From the NCBI RefSeq assembly GCF_039595395.1, contig NZ_JBCNLP010000006.1, positions 749,001 to 813,000 of the forward strand: 64,000 nucleotides of DNA, read 5' to 3'. Shown here one piece after another: positions 50,530 to 59,197 of this stretch. Made by a program: the position numbers and the translations under genes. The notes under the pieces were generated by a model. The model had not been told where the DNA came from. It did not search any database and was given only the letters and a program-made list of their open reading frames with translations. This DNA comes from Novosphingobium sp. Lineage in GTDB: Bacteria; Pseudomonadota; Alphaproteobacteria; Sphingomonadales; Sphingomonadaceae. The stretch's first letter is position 1. Each line of letters opens with the position of its first letter.

Positions 50530-52431
50530 TCATTTGTCCATCACGGCCTCGCCCCATGTTGCGACGGCAGGGTAACGCTCCCCCTTCCGGCCAATGACCA
50601 CCAGTTCGACAATCTTCATGCCGCTGATGTTGGCCTCCAACCGAAAGGGCGCCGCGCCGAAGGGCAGGGGCTTGCTGCGCGCCAGCAGACGCCCGTCGCC
50701 ATAGATCGCGAAGGTCAAGGGCGTGTCGCGCGTGCGGGCGGAATCGTCCATCCCCACCAGCGCCGAGAAATGGCGAAAGCCGCCATTGCGCACCTCGATC
50801 CGCGAATTGGCCAGCACACCCAGGCCCGTGGCGAAGGGTTTGCCGCCCACCTTCAGCGCCTGGCCATAGGGCGTGGCATCGGCTCGCGCGCCGCCCCAGC
50901 CGGCATATTGCGGATGCTGGCCGCCGCCGCGCGTGCTGGACCATGGAATCGTGCCGCGATGGATCAGCGGGTCCGCCTCGGGCTCCACCACACCGTCCAC
51001 CGCCGGATTGACGCGGGCGGGCTGCTCGGACAGATACAGGCCTTCCGGATGCGCCCGCGCGCCGCTGGCGCGATAGATCAGCGTTTCATGCGGCGCCAAC
51101 TGCAGCTTCTGCTCGCCCTTGAGATGGGTGGTGATGCCGCTCCACAGATCGGTCAGCGTGATGTCGGCATCGCCCAGCATCTTGAGCTGCGCGGCGGTCA
51201 GCACCGCATCGACCGGGGCATTCGTGCGGTTGAAGATGGCTACCGCCTTTTCCTTGCCATCACCCAGCGTCTTGACCAGAATCTGCACCGTATCGCTGTC
51301 ATAGGCCAGCACGGCCTGATTGCCCGCCGCATCCTGGTTGAGCGCGATCAGGCGCGGATTGCCCAGAACATCGAGCAGCGCCGGGGTCATTTTGCGCAGA
51401 TCATAGCCGATGATCAGCGGCGCATTCAGCATCGCCCACAGCGCCATATGCGAGCGTGCCTCGACCGGATGGCCCATGTCGAAGGCGCCGGTGCCCACAT
51501 AGAGCATGTCGGGATCGTTCCACGAGCCGGGGTGGGCATAAAGCTCCCGCCGCACGGAGGAATCGAAATTATGCAGCATGCGCTCCCAATTGGGCGAGAT
51601 ATCCTCGCTGGTGCGCGACATGTTGCCGACCTGCTTGGCCCAACTGCGCACATCCGCCGCGCCCCACAGGCAGATCGAGAAGACATAGCTGTTGTCGGGC
51701 CTTGTCTTGGCGAGCGCCTGCGCCACCTCCTCATAGAGCGCGCGCGAGGCGGGGATGTCGGTGCGCGGCAGCGTGTCATAATCGACCAGCGGCTGCAATG
51801 CGCGGTACTGGCCCGATTTGACCGTCGGATTGTCCGGCCCCATCGCGCGAATGCCGCAGCCGTCGACCTTGATGAGATCGAAGTTCCAGTCGCCCATCAA
51901 CAGGGCGATATCCTGCCCGGCATGGCCATAAAGACCCACCTCGCGTTCGGTCACGCTGCCCTGCGGCTGGTTGGCGAAGGTCGAGGTGAAGGCCTGTCCG
52001 CAACTGTTGCGGCCAATGTCGGAGTAAATACCCGCCTTCAGCCCCATGGCGTGCAGCCGGTCGGTCAGGGGGCGGAAGCTGGTGCCGCCATCGGGCGTCA
52101 GGGCCGAGGGGAAATTGGCGGTACGGATCAGCAGCCGCCCATCGGGCATGCGCCGCTGCAGCCACCAGCCATCGTCGATATCGACATAGCGATACCCCTT
52201 GGCCGCCAGCCCGCTGTCCACCAGCGCCTGCGCCGAGGCCATGACCTTTTCCTCGTTCACATCGCTGTTGAAGGCGTTCCAACTGTTCCACCCCATCGGC
52301 GGCAGGGGTGCGCTGCCCCTTGCATTGACGCTCCACTGCCCTGTCGCGGCCAGAGGATCACTCCCGGCCAGCGCGGTCTGCGCGAGAAAGGCCGAGGCCA
52401 GGGCCGCGAGGGTGGCGATGCGTTTGTTCAT
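50530..52431 (-). CDS. Alpha-galactosidase, GH27 with C-terminal NPCBM-like domain
   Basis: A 633-residue secreted glycosidase. A signal peptide (residues 1-22, ending TALAG) precedes the GH27 barrel: PPMGWNSWNAF at 44-54, nucleophile D190 in DLIKVDGCG, general acid/base D277 in RTSEDISPNW and GSWNDPDML at 302-310. A beta-sandwich follows, then a C-terminal domain (~480-633) resembling an NPCBM carbohydrate-binding module. It removes terminal alpha-galactose (or related alpha-linked sugars) from oligosaccharides in the periplasm or outside. Its start overlaps the esterase stop by ATGA, so the two are coupled. Specificity for alpha-galactose versus alpha-N-acetylgalactosamine or arabinopyranose is not certain. 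Confidence 0.93.
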   Translation of the reverse strand: MNKRIATLAALASAFLAQTALAGSDPLAATGQWSVNARGSAPLPPMGWNSWNAFNSDVNEEKVMASAQALVDSGLAAKGYRYVDIDDGWWLQRRMPDGRLLIRTANFPSALTPDGGTSFRPLTDRLHAMGLKAGIYSDIGRNSCGQAFTSTFANQPQGSVTEREVGLYGHAGQDIALLMGDWNFDLIKVDGCGIRAMGPDNPTVKSGQYRALQPLVDYDTLPRTDIPASRALYEEVAQALAKTRPDNSYVFSICLWGAADVRSWAKQVGNMSRTSEDISPNWERMLHNFDSSVRRELYAHPGSWNDPDMLYVGTGAFDMGHPVEARSHMALWAMLNAPLIIGYDLRKMTPALLDVLGNPRLIALNQDAAGNQAVLAYDSDTVQILVKTLGDGKEKAVAIFNRTNAPVDAVLTAAQLKMLGDADITLTDLWSGITTHLKGEQKLQLAPHETLIYRASGARAHPEGLYLSEQPARVNPAVDGVVEPEADPLIHRGTIPWSSTRGGGQHPQYAGWGGARADATPYGQALKVGGKPFATGLGVLANSRIEVRNGGFRHFSALVGMDDSARTRDTPLTFAIYGDGRLLARSKPLPFGAAPFRLEANISGMKIVELVVIGRKGERYPAVATWGEAVMDK

Positions 52432-53501
52432 TTGCGGGCCTCGAAGATCAGATGCTGGCTGAAGAAGGGCACGACCTGATCCTGAAAGCGGAAGGCCACG
52501 CGGCTGGTATGCGTGCCGGGGTAGATCTCGAAATGGTTGGGAACCTGATAGCTGTCGAGCACGTCATGCAGCTTGCCGGCATCCACCTTCAGCCCGTCCT
52601 GATCGCCGACATCGATCGAAATCGCGGCATAGCGGCGTAGATTGCCGATATACTGGTCGACAAAGGACAGGGGCGCATTGGCGGCCCATTTGGCCAGCAC
52701 GTCGCTTTGGGGCTGGCCGTCCTTCACGGGCAGGTCCAGATAGAGCGGCGGGTTTTTGGGGTTGGGCGACCATGCGGCGGCGGCGGCCAAAGTGGTGCGC
52801 TGCCCCCAGTCGAGCCTGGCGGAATCGGCGGGTGAGGTCATGGCGGCATAGGCGGCCAGCGCCTCCGGGGTGAGCCCGGCGCTGGTGCGGGCCGAGAGGC
52901 AGCAGGGGCTCATCAGATAGAGCGCACCAAAGACATCCGGGTGCTTCATGCCGATGCGGCTGGCGCCATAGCCCCCCATGGAATGGCCGATGAGGCCACG
53001 GCTGCGCCGGTCGGGCAGGGTGCGGTAATGCGCATCGACCCAGGCCACCAGATCATGGGCGATGAAGGTTTCATAATCGCCGGTGGTCGGCGAGCCAGCA
53101 TACATCGAGCCATTGTGGGCCGTCTTGCTGTCCGGGAAGACGAAGATCATGTCGCGCGCGCCCTTGGCAAAGGCGGTTTCGATCACTTGGGGTACATGAA
53201 TTTCGTTGGTCCACTGCGCAGCGCCGATGGAATAGCCGTGCAGGGCATAGACCACCGGATAGCGGCGGCTCCTGGACCGGTCATAGCCGGGCGGCAGCAC
53301 GACGATGACCTCGCGATCGGCGGAGTCGCCCTCCAGCGCGCCTTCGAGCGCCTTGCCGTGAACGATGATGTGCTCGACGCGGGTCGGCGCCGCATTCGCT
53401 ACGGGGGCAGGCGCCTGCGTGGCAACCTGCGCGCCTACGGGCATGGCCATGCTCATGAGCAGCAACGCCCCAAGAGCATGGGCCGGGTAACGTGGCTTCA
53501 T
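52428..53501 (-). CDS. Secreted esterase, alpha/beta hydrolase (esterase D/feruloyl-esterase-like)
   Basis: A 357-residue protein with a signal peptide (to about residue 25, PVGAQ). Alpha/beta-hydrolase signatures: YPVVYALHGYSIG (oxyanion region), nucleophile Ser in GLIGHSMGGYGAS, an Asp in VGDQDGLK and a His in YPGTHTSR. It belongs to the putative esterase family that includes acetylxylan and feruloyl esterases. The ATG at 53501 is chosen with GAGAGG five bases upstream; 53504 is one codon earlier. Together with the GH27 enzyme it suggests removal of ester and galactosyl side groups of hemicellulose. Confidence 0.88.
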   Translation of the reverse strand: MKPRYPAHALGALLLMSMAMPVGAQVATQAPAPVANAAPTRVEHIIVHGKALEGALEGDSADREVIVVLPPGYDRSRSRRYPVVYALHGYSIGAAQWTNEIHVPQVIETAFAKGARDMIFVFPDSKTAHNGSMYAGSPTTGDYETFIAHDLVAWVDAHYRTLPDRRSRGLIGHSMGGYGASRIGMKHPDVFGALYLMSPCCLSARTSAGLTPEALAAYAAMTSPADSARLDWGQRTTLAAAAAWSPNPKNPPLYLDLPVKDGQPQSDVLAKWAANAPLSFVDQYIGNLRRYAAISIDVGDQDGLKVDAGKLHDVLDSYQVPNHFEIYPGTHTSRVAFRFQDQVVPFFSQHLIFEARK

Positions 53502-53614
53502 CATATCCTCTCCCGCTCCGATCCGGGGCCGACGGCGACAGACTTTCGTTGAGACAACCGGCACCGGCGGGCTTTCCCGGCCCTTACCGAATGACAGGCA
53601 TCGACGGTTATCAG

Positions 53615-54784
53615 CTAGTCCCTGAAGAGCAGGGGAGCCATTTCCTTCAGGCTGCGCCGCCAGGTCATGAATTCATGGCCGGTATCGGGCGACACATAGA
53701 ACACGCTGGGCACGCCCGCGCTCTTGATCTGCTGCGCATTGGCGCGCGGGTCGGCTCTGGGCATGCCCGGCGGCGTGGCGCGACCGGGGTCAAGCTCGCG
53801 GCTGCCGTAACTCACGAAGGTAAGCTTGACCTTTTCACGGTAACCGGGAAACGACTTCACATCGTCAAGCGAGACCGTGCCGCCGCTCAACAGACCGATA
53901 TAGGCGAATGTGTCGAGGTTTTTTGGGGCGATCAGCTTGGTCTCGAACCCGCCCATGGACAGGCCCGCCATCGCCCGGTGCGGTTGATCCTTCAGCGTGC
54001 GGAAATGGCTGTCGACATAGGGGATCAGCTCGTCGAGCAGCACGGTCTGGAAGGGTTTGATGTCGAAGCTGGAGAGCCCGCCGGGGCTGCCGGGGCGCAC
54101 ATCGTTGGTCATGCCATAGGTCATCACGATGATGAAAGGCCGCGCTTTGCCCGCTGCGATCAGATTGTCCATGATCAGATTGGCATGGCCCTGATTGGCC
54201 CAGGCCGTTTCATCCTCGCCCCAGCCGTGCTGGAGATAGAGCACCGGATAGCGCTCCTGCGCATGGTCGCCATAGGCGGGCGGCGTGTAGACATAGGCCC
54301 GGCGCTGGGTCCCCGTGCTGGGCGAGGGGAACAGGATCTGCGACACCTGACCGTGAGGCACGTTCTTGAGCGCATAGAATTCGGCATCATGGGCCGGGAT
54401 TTCGATGCCGCTTTCCCAGCGCGTCGAGCCATAAAAATTCAGCGTGCCCGGATCGTTGAAGGTGCCGCCGTCGATCGTCAGATGGTAATAGTGAAAACCC
54501 TCATCGAGCGGGCCTTCCGACGTGCCGGTCCAGGCCCCGTCAGCCGCCTTGTTGAGCGTGGTGCCGCCGCGCCCGCCCAGACCCAGGCTCACCTTGACTG
54601 CCTTGGCATCGGGGGCGGCAATGCGAAAGCGCACATAGCCTTGCGAGTTCACCTGAGGATATTGCTGCCCCGGCTGGTTGAGGGGCGATGGCTTGAAATC
54701 CTCGGCGATGGCTGGTGCGGTTTGCGCGGTGGCAGGGACGTTTGCCACTGCAGCCGCCAGAAGAACGGCAAGTGCGATTTTCAT
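53615..54784 (-). CDS. Secreted esterase with N-terminal CBM48/E-set domain
   Basis: A 389-residue secreted protein: signal peptide (residues 1-21), an N-terminal Ig-like E-set domain (about 35-130; VRFRIAAPDAKAVKVSLG), and a C-terminal putative-esterase hydrolase with YPVLYLQHGWGEDETAW, nucleophile Ser in AGLSMGGFET and His in SPDTGHEFMTW. The same two-domain layout occurs in acetylxylan/feruloyl esterases such as the XynZ esterase domain. GAGGAG precedes the ATG at 54784. It lies 113 bp upstream of the second esterase gene and probably starts the esterase/GH27 operon. Confidence 0.9.
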   Translation of the reverse strand: MKIALAVLLAAAVANVPATAQTAPAIAEDFKPSPLNQPGQQYPQVNSQGYVRFRIAAPDAKAVKVSLGLGGRGGTTLNKAADGAWTGTSEGPLDEGFHYYHLTIDGGTFNDPGTLNFYGSTRWESGIEIPAHDAEFYALKNVPHGQVSQILFPSPSTGTQRRAYVYTPPAYGDHAQERYPVLYLQHGWGEDETAWANQGHANLIMDNLIAAGKARPFIIVMTYGMTNDVRPGSPGGLSSFDIKPFQTVLLDELIPYVDSHFRTLKDQPHRAMAGLSMGGFETKLIAPKNLDTFAYIGLLSGGTVSLDDVKSFPGYREKVKLTFVSYGSRELDPGRATPPGMPRADPRANAQQIKSAGVPSVFYVSPDTGHEFMTWRRSLKEMAPLLFRD

Positions 54785-55036
54785 GGGCACACTCTCCTCG
54801 GTTTGACCGTCAGTTCATGCTGACCGCGGCCTTATATGATTGCGCTACCAGTACGACTATTTGTTGGAGTAATGCAAGGTTGATTTGCTGATGATGTCAA
54901 CTTCGAGAGGCGTGAAGGATGGTGTTCGATGTTTGTCGGCGCGGATGCGCATTCCTTGTCGCGAGTTCTCTTGTCGTTGTCGTGAATTCCTGACAGGGAA
55001 TAAGATTGGGCACCAAAGCGATGGGAATAGAGAAGC
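54785..55036. promoter_or_regulatory. Divergent promoter region, esterase operon and LacI gene
   Basis: These 252 bases separate the minus-strand esterase/GH27 operon from the plus-strand LacI gene. They contain a LacI-type operator candidate at 54837-54850. The rest shows no gene. Confidence 0.5.
54837..54850. promoter_or_regulatory. LacI-type operator candidate
   Basis: TGATTGCGCTACCA resembles the TGGTAGCGCTACCA-type boxes bound by LacI-family XylR proteins in Caulobacter and Xanthomonas (from memory), with the right half exact. It is 53 bases before the esterase start codon on the minus strand and in the region shared with the LacI gene. Confidence 0.5.
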
Positions 55037-56083
55037 ATGGTGAAGTCCGACCGGCCCAAAGGCGGCGCCACAATGAATGACGTTGCTCTCGTGGCGGGCG
55101 TCTCGGCGATGACCGTGTCGCGGGTCATCAATGGGCGAAGCGGCGTGAGCGACGAAACCCGCGAGATGGTCAAAAGCGTCATTCGTGATCTCGCCTACAC
55201 GCCCAATGCCGCCGCGCGCAGTCTGGTCACCTCCACCCAGCTTCAGATCGGCATCATCTATTCCAATCCGAGCGCCGCGTTTATGAGCGAAATGCTGACC
55301 GGCATGTTCGAGGAAGCCTCGATCCATGGCGCGCGGCTGGCTTTGCTGAAGGGAGAAAATGGCCATCCGCCAACCCAGGCGGAGTTGGAGGATTTCGCCG
55401 ATTCCGGCCTGTCCGGTTTTATTCTGGCGCCTCCGCTGGGGGAATCGCGCAAGGTTCTCAATGTTCTGAGGCCGCTTGGGCTGCCCATGGCCGTGTTGGG
55501 CGCCTATGATGTCGATGATGCCCAATGCGTGCGCATCGACAACCATCGTGCCGCCTATGAAATGGCCCGTCACCTGCTGGACCTTGGCCATCGTCGGTTG
55601 GGCTTCGTGCTGGGCAACCCCGACCAGAGGGCCAGCGCCGAACGTATGGCCGGCTTTTACGCTGCGGTGCGCGAAATTGGCGAGGTTGAGGTTCAGGTGG
55701 TGCAGGGCGACTTTAGCTATCGCTCCGGGCTTGCGGCAGGAGAGCAGCTTCTCGATTCTCCGCGGCCGCCCACCGCGATCTTCGCCAGCAATGATGATAT
55801 GGCTGCTGCCGTGGTGTCGGTTGCGCATCGCCGCCAGATCGATGTGCCCGGCGCACTGACCGTGGTGGGTTTCGATGACAGCTCGGCGGCCGTAACCCTT
55901 TGGCCGATGCTGACCACGGTGCATCAGCCATTGCGCCGCCTGGCTTCTGAAGCGCTTGCCTATGTGGCGCGCCAGACCGCGCTGGGGACAGAACAGACCG
56001 GTGCCGGGGCCGATATCGTGCTGGAACATGGCATCATCTACCGCGAGTCCACCGCCGCCATCGCTCCCGAGGATCATCCCTGA
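55037..56083 (+). CDS. LacI-family transcriptional regulator
   Basis: A 348-residue LacI/GalR regulator. The N-terminal HTH (TMNDVALVAGVSAMTVSRVI) and hinge helix (YTPNAAARSLVT) are typical; the periplasmic-binding-like core contains ASNDDMAAAVVSVAHR and VGFDDSSAAVTLWPMLTTV. It would sense a sugar and control the surrounding carbohydrate genes, binding the GCGC-centred dyads at 54837-54850 and 62577-62588 or the CGTTAACG sites at 58954 and 59103. It converges on the GH43 gene with three bases between the stops. Confidence 0.93.
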   Translation: MVKSDRPKGGATMNDVALVAGVSAMTVSRVINGRSGVSDETREMVKSVIRDLAYTPNAAARSLVTSTQLQIGIIYSNPSAAFMSEMLTGMFEEASIHGARLALLKGENGHPPTQAELEDFADSGLSGFILAPPLGESRKVLNVLRPLGLPMAVLGAYDVDDAQCVRIDNHRAAYEMARHLLDLGHRRLGFVLGNPDQRASAERMAGFYAAVREIGEVEVQVVQGDFSYRSGLAAGEQLLDSPRPPTAIFASNDDMAAAVVSVAHRRQIDVPGALTVVGFDDSSAAVTLWPMLTTVHQPLRRLASEALAYVARQTALGTEQTGAGADIVLEHGIIYRESTAAIAPEDHP

Positions 56084-56086
56084 GCA

Positions 56087-57697
56087 TCAGTCTTGCGGCG
56101 CGTAGTGGAAGAAGGCGAAATCCGCCGGTAAGCCTGCGCCCGAGACATCCTGACAGGCGACCCCGACGAAGGCTCCCGTGAAATTGGGAAGCCCTTGCAG
56201 CGATACCTCATCGGACAGAACGCTGACGTCGAGGTCATGGTCGATCCATTGCCAGTCCGGCATATCCGCAGAACGCCAGCCGAAACGCAGCGATGGGCCG
56301 TCCACATGGGCGCGCATGTCAATATCGCCATCGGGAACGGTGTCGCACACCAGCTCATCGCGCGTGCCTTTCGCCGGGATTGCGGAGAGCAGGCGCAGGC
56401 AGCGCCTGTCCTCGTCGCATGACAGGGTGAAATAGTAGAACTTGGTGCTGTTGTAATAGCACACCAGCCCGGCGCCCTGCTGGAAATGGGCAGGGTTGAA
56501 ATCGAGGCGGGTGGTGGCGGTAAAGGACCAATGCTCGAAGCGCCGTGCGATCAGCGCCTGTTCGAAATGGCTCGAGATGGATTCCCTGCCGAACAGCCTT
56601 AGCCAGCCCGGCCTTTCGGTCAGGCTCCAAAGCCGCTCGGGCATCGGGCTGCGCAGCCATTGGAAGGCGCCGGGCAGGTCCGGACCGTCAAAATGACCGT
56701 TCCACGGCGTCTCGGGCCAGGGGTGAGGTGCCAGCATCGGCCGTGGAGGGGTGGGATCGGGTGCGGCATGGGCGGTCAGGCTGCGCAACCAGCCGTCATC
56801 GCCCCAGACCATGGGCTGGATCGAGGTTTCGCGCCCCAATGGACAACGCTCCAGCTTGGGCAGAGGGCGACCGCAGAGATAGGCCAGCCAGACGCTGCCA
56901 TCCTTGAGTGTCACCAGATCGCCGTGACCTGCCCTTGTCAAAGCGCCGTCGCGCGCACCGTGAGCGGACAGCACCGCGCCATCGGGATGTACCTCATAAG
57001 GCCCCAGCAGCGTGCGGCTGCGGGCCATCACCACGGCATGGTTCCAGTTCGTGCCGCCCTCGGCCACCAGCAGATGATACCAGCCATCGTGACGATAGAG
57101 ATGTGGGCCTTCGGTGAAGCCGCGCTCGGTGCCGCCGAAGATCATGTGGCGCTCGCCGATCAGGCGCATGCTGGCCTTGTCCAGCTCCTGGATGATGATG
57201 CCGCCGAAGCGGTCCCGACCGGAGCGATGGTCCCACAGCATGTTGAGCACCCAGCAGCGCCCGTCTTCATCATGGAACAGTGCCGGATCGAAGCCGCTGC
57301 TGTTGATGTGGACGGGATCGCTCCAGGGGCCCTCGATGCTGGGGGCGGTCACCACATAATTGTGGAAGTCGCGACAGGAGGCGCCCTCGGCACCCGAGAC
57401 GGTGGTCTGGCCATAGCGCTTCACATCGGTGAAGATCAGCCAGAAAAGTCCATCGGCATAGGTCAGGTCGGGCGCCCAGACGCCGCAGGAATCAGGAGCG
57501 CCGCGCAGATCGAGCTGGCTGGCGCGGGAGAGGGGGCGGTTCGCCAGCCGCCAGTGGACCAGATCCCGGCTGTGGTGGATCTGCACGCCGGGATACCATT
57601 CGAAGGTTGAGGTGGCGATGTAGAAATCGTCCTCAACCCGCAGAATGGAAGGATCGGGATTGAACCCACGCAGCACGGGGTTGCTAAAAGTCGTCAT
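56087..57697 (-). CDS. GH43 glycosidase (beta-xylosidase/alpha-L-arabinofuranosidase)
   Basis: A 536-residue protein without a signal peptide, hence cytoplasmic. The five-bladed propeller has FNPDPSILRVEDDFYIATS (catalytic base Asp near 15), SSGFDPALFHDEDG (pKa-modulating Asp near 130) and the general-acid Glu in FTEGPHLYRHDGWYH. A C-terminal beta-sandwich (about 330-536, with FNPAHFQQGAGLVCYYN) matches the GH43 subfamily 11 XynB layout. It cleaves xylo- or arabino-oligosaccharides. Its start overlaps the stop of the MFS gene by ATGA, so uptake and hydrolysis are coupled. Confidence 0.93.
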   Translation of the reverse strand: MTTFSNPVLRGFNPDPSILRVEDDFYIATSTFEWYPGVQIHHSRDLVHWRLANRPLSRASQLDLRGAPDSCGVWAPDLTYADGLFWLIFTDVKRYGQTTVSGAEGASCRDFHNYVVTAPSIEGPWSDPVHINSSGFDPALFHDEDGRCWVLNMLWDHRSGRDRFGGIIIQELDKASMRLIGERHMIFGGTERGFTEGPHLYRHDGWYHLLVAEGGTNWNHAVVMARSRTLLGPYEVHPDGAVLSAHGARDGALTRAGHGDLVTLKDGSVWLAYLCGRPLPKLERCPLGRETSIQPMVWGDDGWLRSLTAHAAPDPTPPRPMLAPHPWPETPWNGHFDGPDLPGAFQWLRSPMPERLWSLTERPGWLRLFGRESISSHFEQALIARRFEHWSFTATTRLDFNPAHFQQGAGLVCYYNSTKFYYFTLSCDEDRRCLRLLSAIPAKGTRDELVCDTVPDGDIDMRAHVDGPSLRFGWRSADMPDWQWIDHDLDVSVLSDEVSLQGLPNFTGAFVGVACQDVSGAGLPADFAFFHYAPQD

Positions 57698-58968
57698 GAT
57701 GGCTTGCGCACCAAAGTCCAGAGCACGGCCGCACCCATGAGATCAAGGCAGCCAAGCGTGAGAAAAAACGGGGAATAGCCAATCGAGTCGATCAGGCTAC
57801 CAAGCGACAGGGAAAAGATCAGGACACCCAGATTGGCGGCGAGGCCCGAAAAACCGGCAACGGTGCCCACATCGTTGCGCGGGAAAAGGTCCGAAGCCAG
57901 GGTGATGACCGTGACCGACAGGGTCTGATGGGCAAAACCGGCAAGGCAAAGCAGGGCGAGCGCCACATAGGGATTGGCCACGAGCCCCACCAGCCCCACG
58001 CCCGTCATCATCAAGGCGCCCAGAGAGAAGGTCATCCGTCTCGCATTGACCAGAGCCACACCGCGCCGCTGGAGGAAGCTGGCCACGGCCGGGCCGAACA
58101 GGCAGCCAAGATCCGCTGCAAGGAACGGCAACCATGCCAAAAGGGCGATGTGGGCGAGATCGAAGCCGCGTTCGCGTGCCAGATACAAGGGCAGCCACAG
58201 GGACAGCATGCCCCACACCGGATCGGCCAGCAGCCTTGGCAAGGCGATGCCCCAAAGGTTGCGATCGGTCAGCAGGCGGCGGAGTGGCAGGCTGGGCGCG
58301 CCCGCCTGGAGATGGGCTTCCTGCCCTTCGACAATCAGTCGCCGTTCCTCGGGGGTGACCGCGCGATGGCGATTGACCGGCGCGTAGAACAGAAACCACA
58401 GCGCGGCCCACAGGCCGCCAAGAACGCCCGTGGCCACGAAGGCGATACGCCAGCTGCCTGTGGCATAGACGGACCAGGCGACCAGCGGCGGTGCCAGAAC
58501 CGCCCCCAGCGATGCGCCAATGTTGTAGATCCCTCCCGCCATGCCGCGTTCACGGGCGGGGAACCATTCGGCGACCAGCTTCTGGCCCGCCGGTTGCGCG
58601 GAGCCTTCCGCCATGCCCAGCGCCAGGCGGAGCCCCGCAAAACCCAGCCAGCCCCGCGCCAGCCCGTGAGCGAGGGTGATCGCCGACCAGGCCAGCGCGA
58701 AAACAGCGAAACCAACCCGCAATCCCACCCGATCAAGCAGCATGCCGGCCAGGGGCTGGCACATGATGCCAAGCTGCAAGGCGCCGGTGATCCAGCCATA
58801 TTGCTGGTTGGTGATCCCCTGCTCGGAGAGAATGACGGGTGCGGCGACGCCCATGACCGAGCGCGCCAGATAGTTGATGATCATCGCCCCGACAAACAGG
58901 GTCAGCATGACCATGCGGACGTTCTTGCGGCCAAGCGTCGCCAGCTTTTGGTACGTTAACGAAAACAT
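57694..58968 (-). CDS. MFS transporter, anion:cation symporter (hexuronate/ExuT-like) type
   Basis: A 424-residue inner-membrane carrier with about 12 hydrophobic helices. The motif LDRVGLRVGFAVF after helix 2 and LRLALGMAEGSAQPAGQKLV, EWFPARERGMAGGIYNIGAS match the ACS/hexuronate and glucarate transporter group. It would move the imported sugar or sugar acid across the inner membrane for the coupled GH43 enzyme. It diverges from the receptor at 59198. The CGTTAACG motif lies within its first codons. Confidence 0.9.
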   Translation of the reverse strand: MFSLTYQKLATLGRKNVRMVMLTLFVGAMIINYLARSVMGVAAPVILSEQGITNQQYGWITGALQLGIMCQPLAGMLLDRVGLRVGFAVFALAWSAITLAHGLARGWLGFAGLRLALGMAEGSAQPAGQKLVAEWFPARERGMAGGIYNIGASLGAVLAPPLVAWSVYATGSWRIAFVATGVLGGLWAALWFLFYAPVNRHRAVTPEERRLIVEGQEAHLQAGAPSLPLRRLLTDRNLWGIALPRLLADPVWGMLSLWLPLYLARERGFDLAHIALLAWLPFLAADLGCLFGPAVASFLQRRGVALVNARRMTFSLGALMMTGVGLVGLVANPYVALALLCLAGFAHQTLSVTVITLASDLFPRNDVGTVAGFSGLAANLGVLIFSLSLGSLIDSIGYSPFFLTLGCLDLMGAAVLWTLVRKPS

Positions 58969-59111
58969 TCATGCCGTCCTTTGGGCGGGTGTGGCGGACG
59001 ATGCGCCTTGTCATAGGTGTAGGGCATATCGATTTGGATTTCCGCATTCAACACAAAATCGGGATATTTACAGGACCCATTTGTCGGAGTAGAGAACGTT
59101 TGCGTTAACGC
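58954..59111. promoter_or_regulatory. Paired CGTTAACG motif in the MFS/receptor divergent promoter
   Basis: CGTTAACG occurs at 58954-58961 (inside the first MFS codons) and within the palindrome GCGTTAACGC at 59102-59111, about 150 bases apart and flanking the divergent promoters. Paired palindromes at this distance could allow looping by a LacI-type tetramer or dimer pair. The first copy may be constrained by coding. Confidence 0.4.
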
Positions 59112-59197
59112 GGAATGATTTGCAATGATTCTTCATCTCCGCAGAAATAATAAAGACATAAAAATCAATTTCATAAAAATCAAAAGGGGGAGTTTTC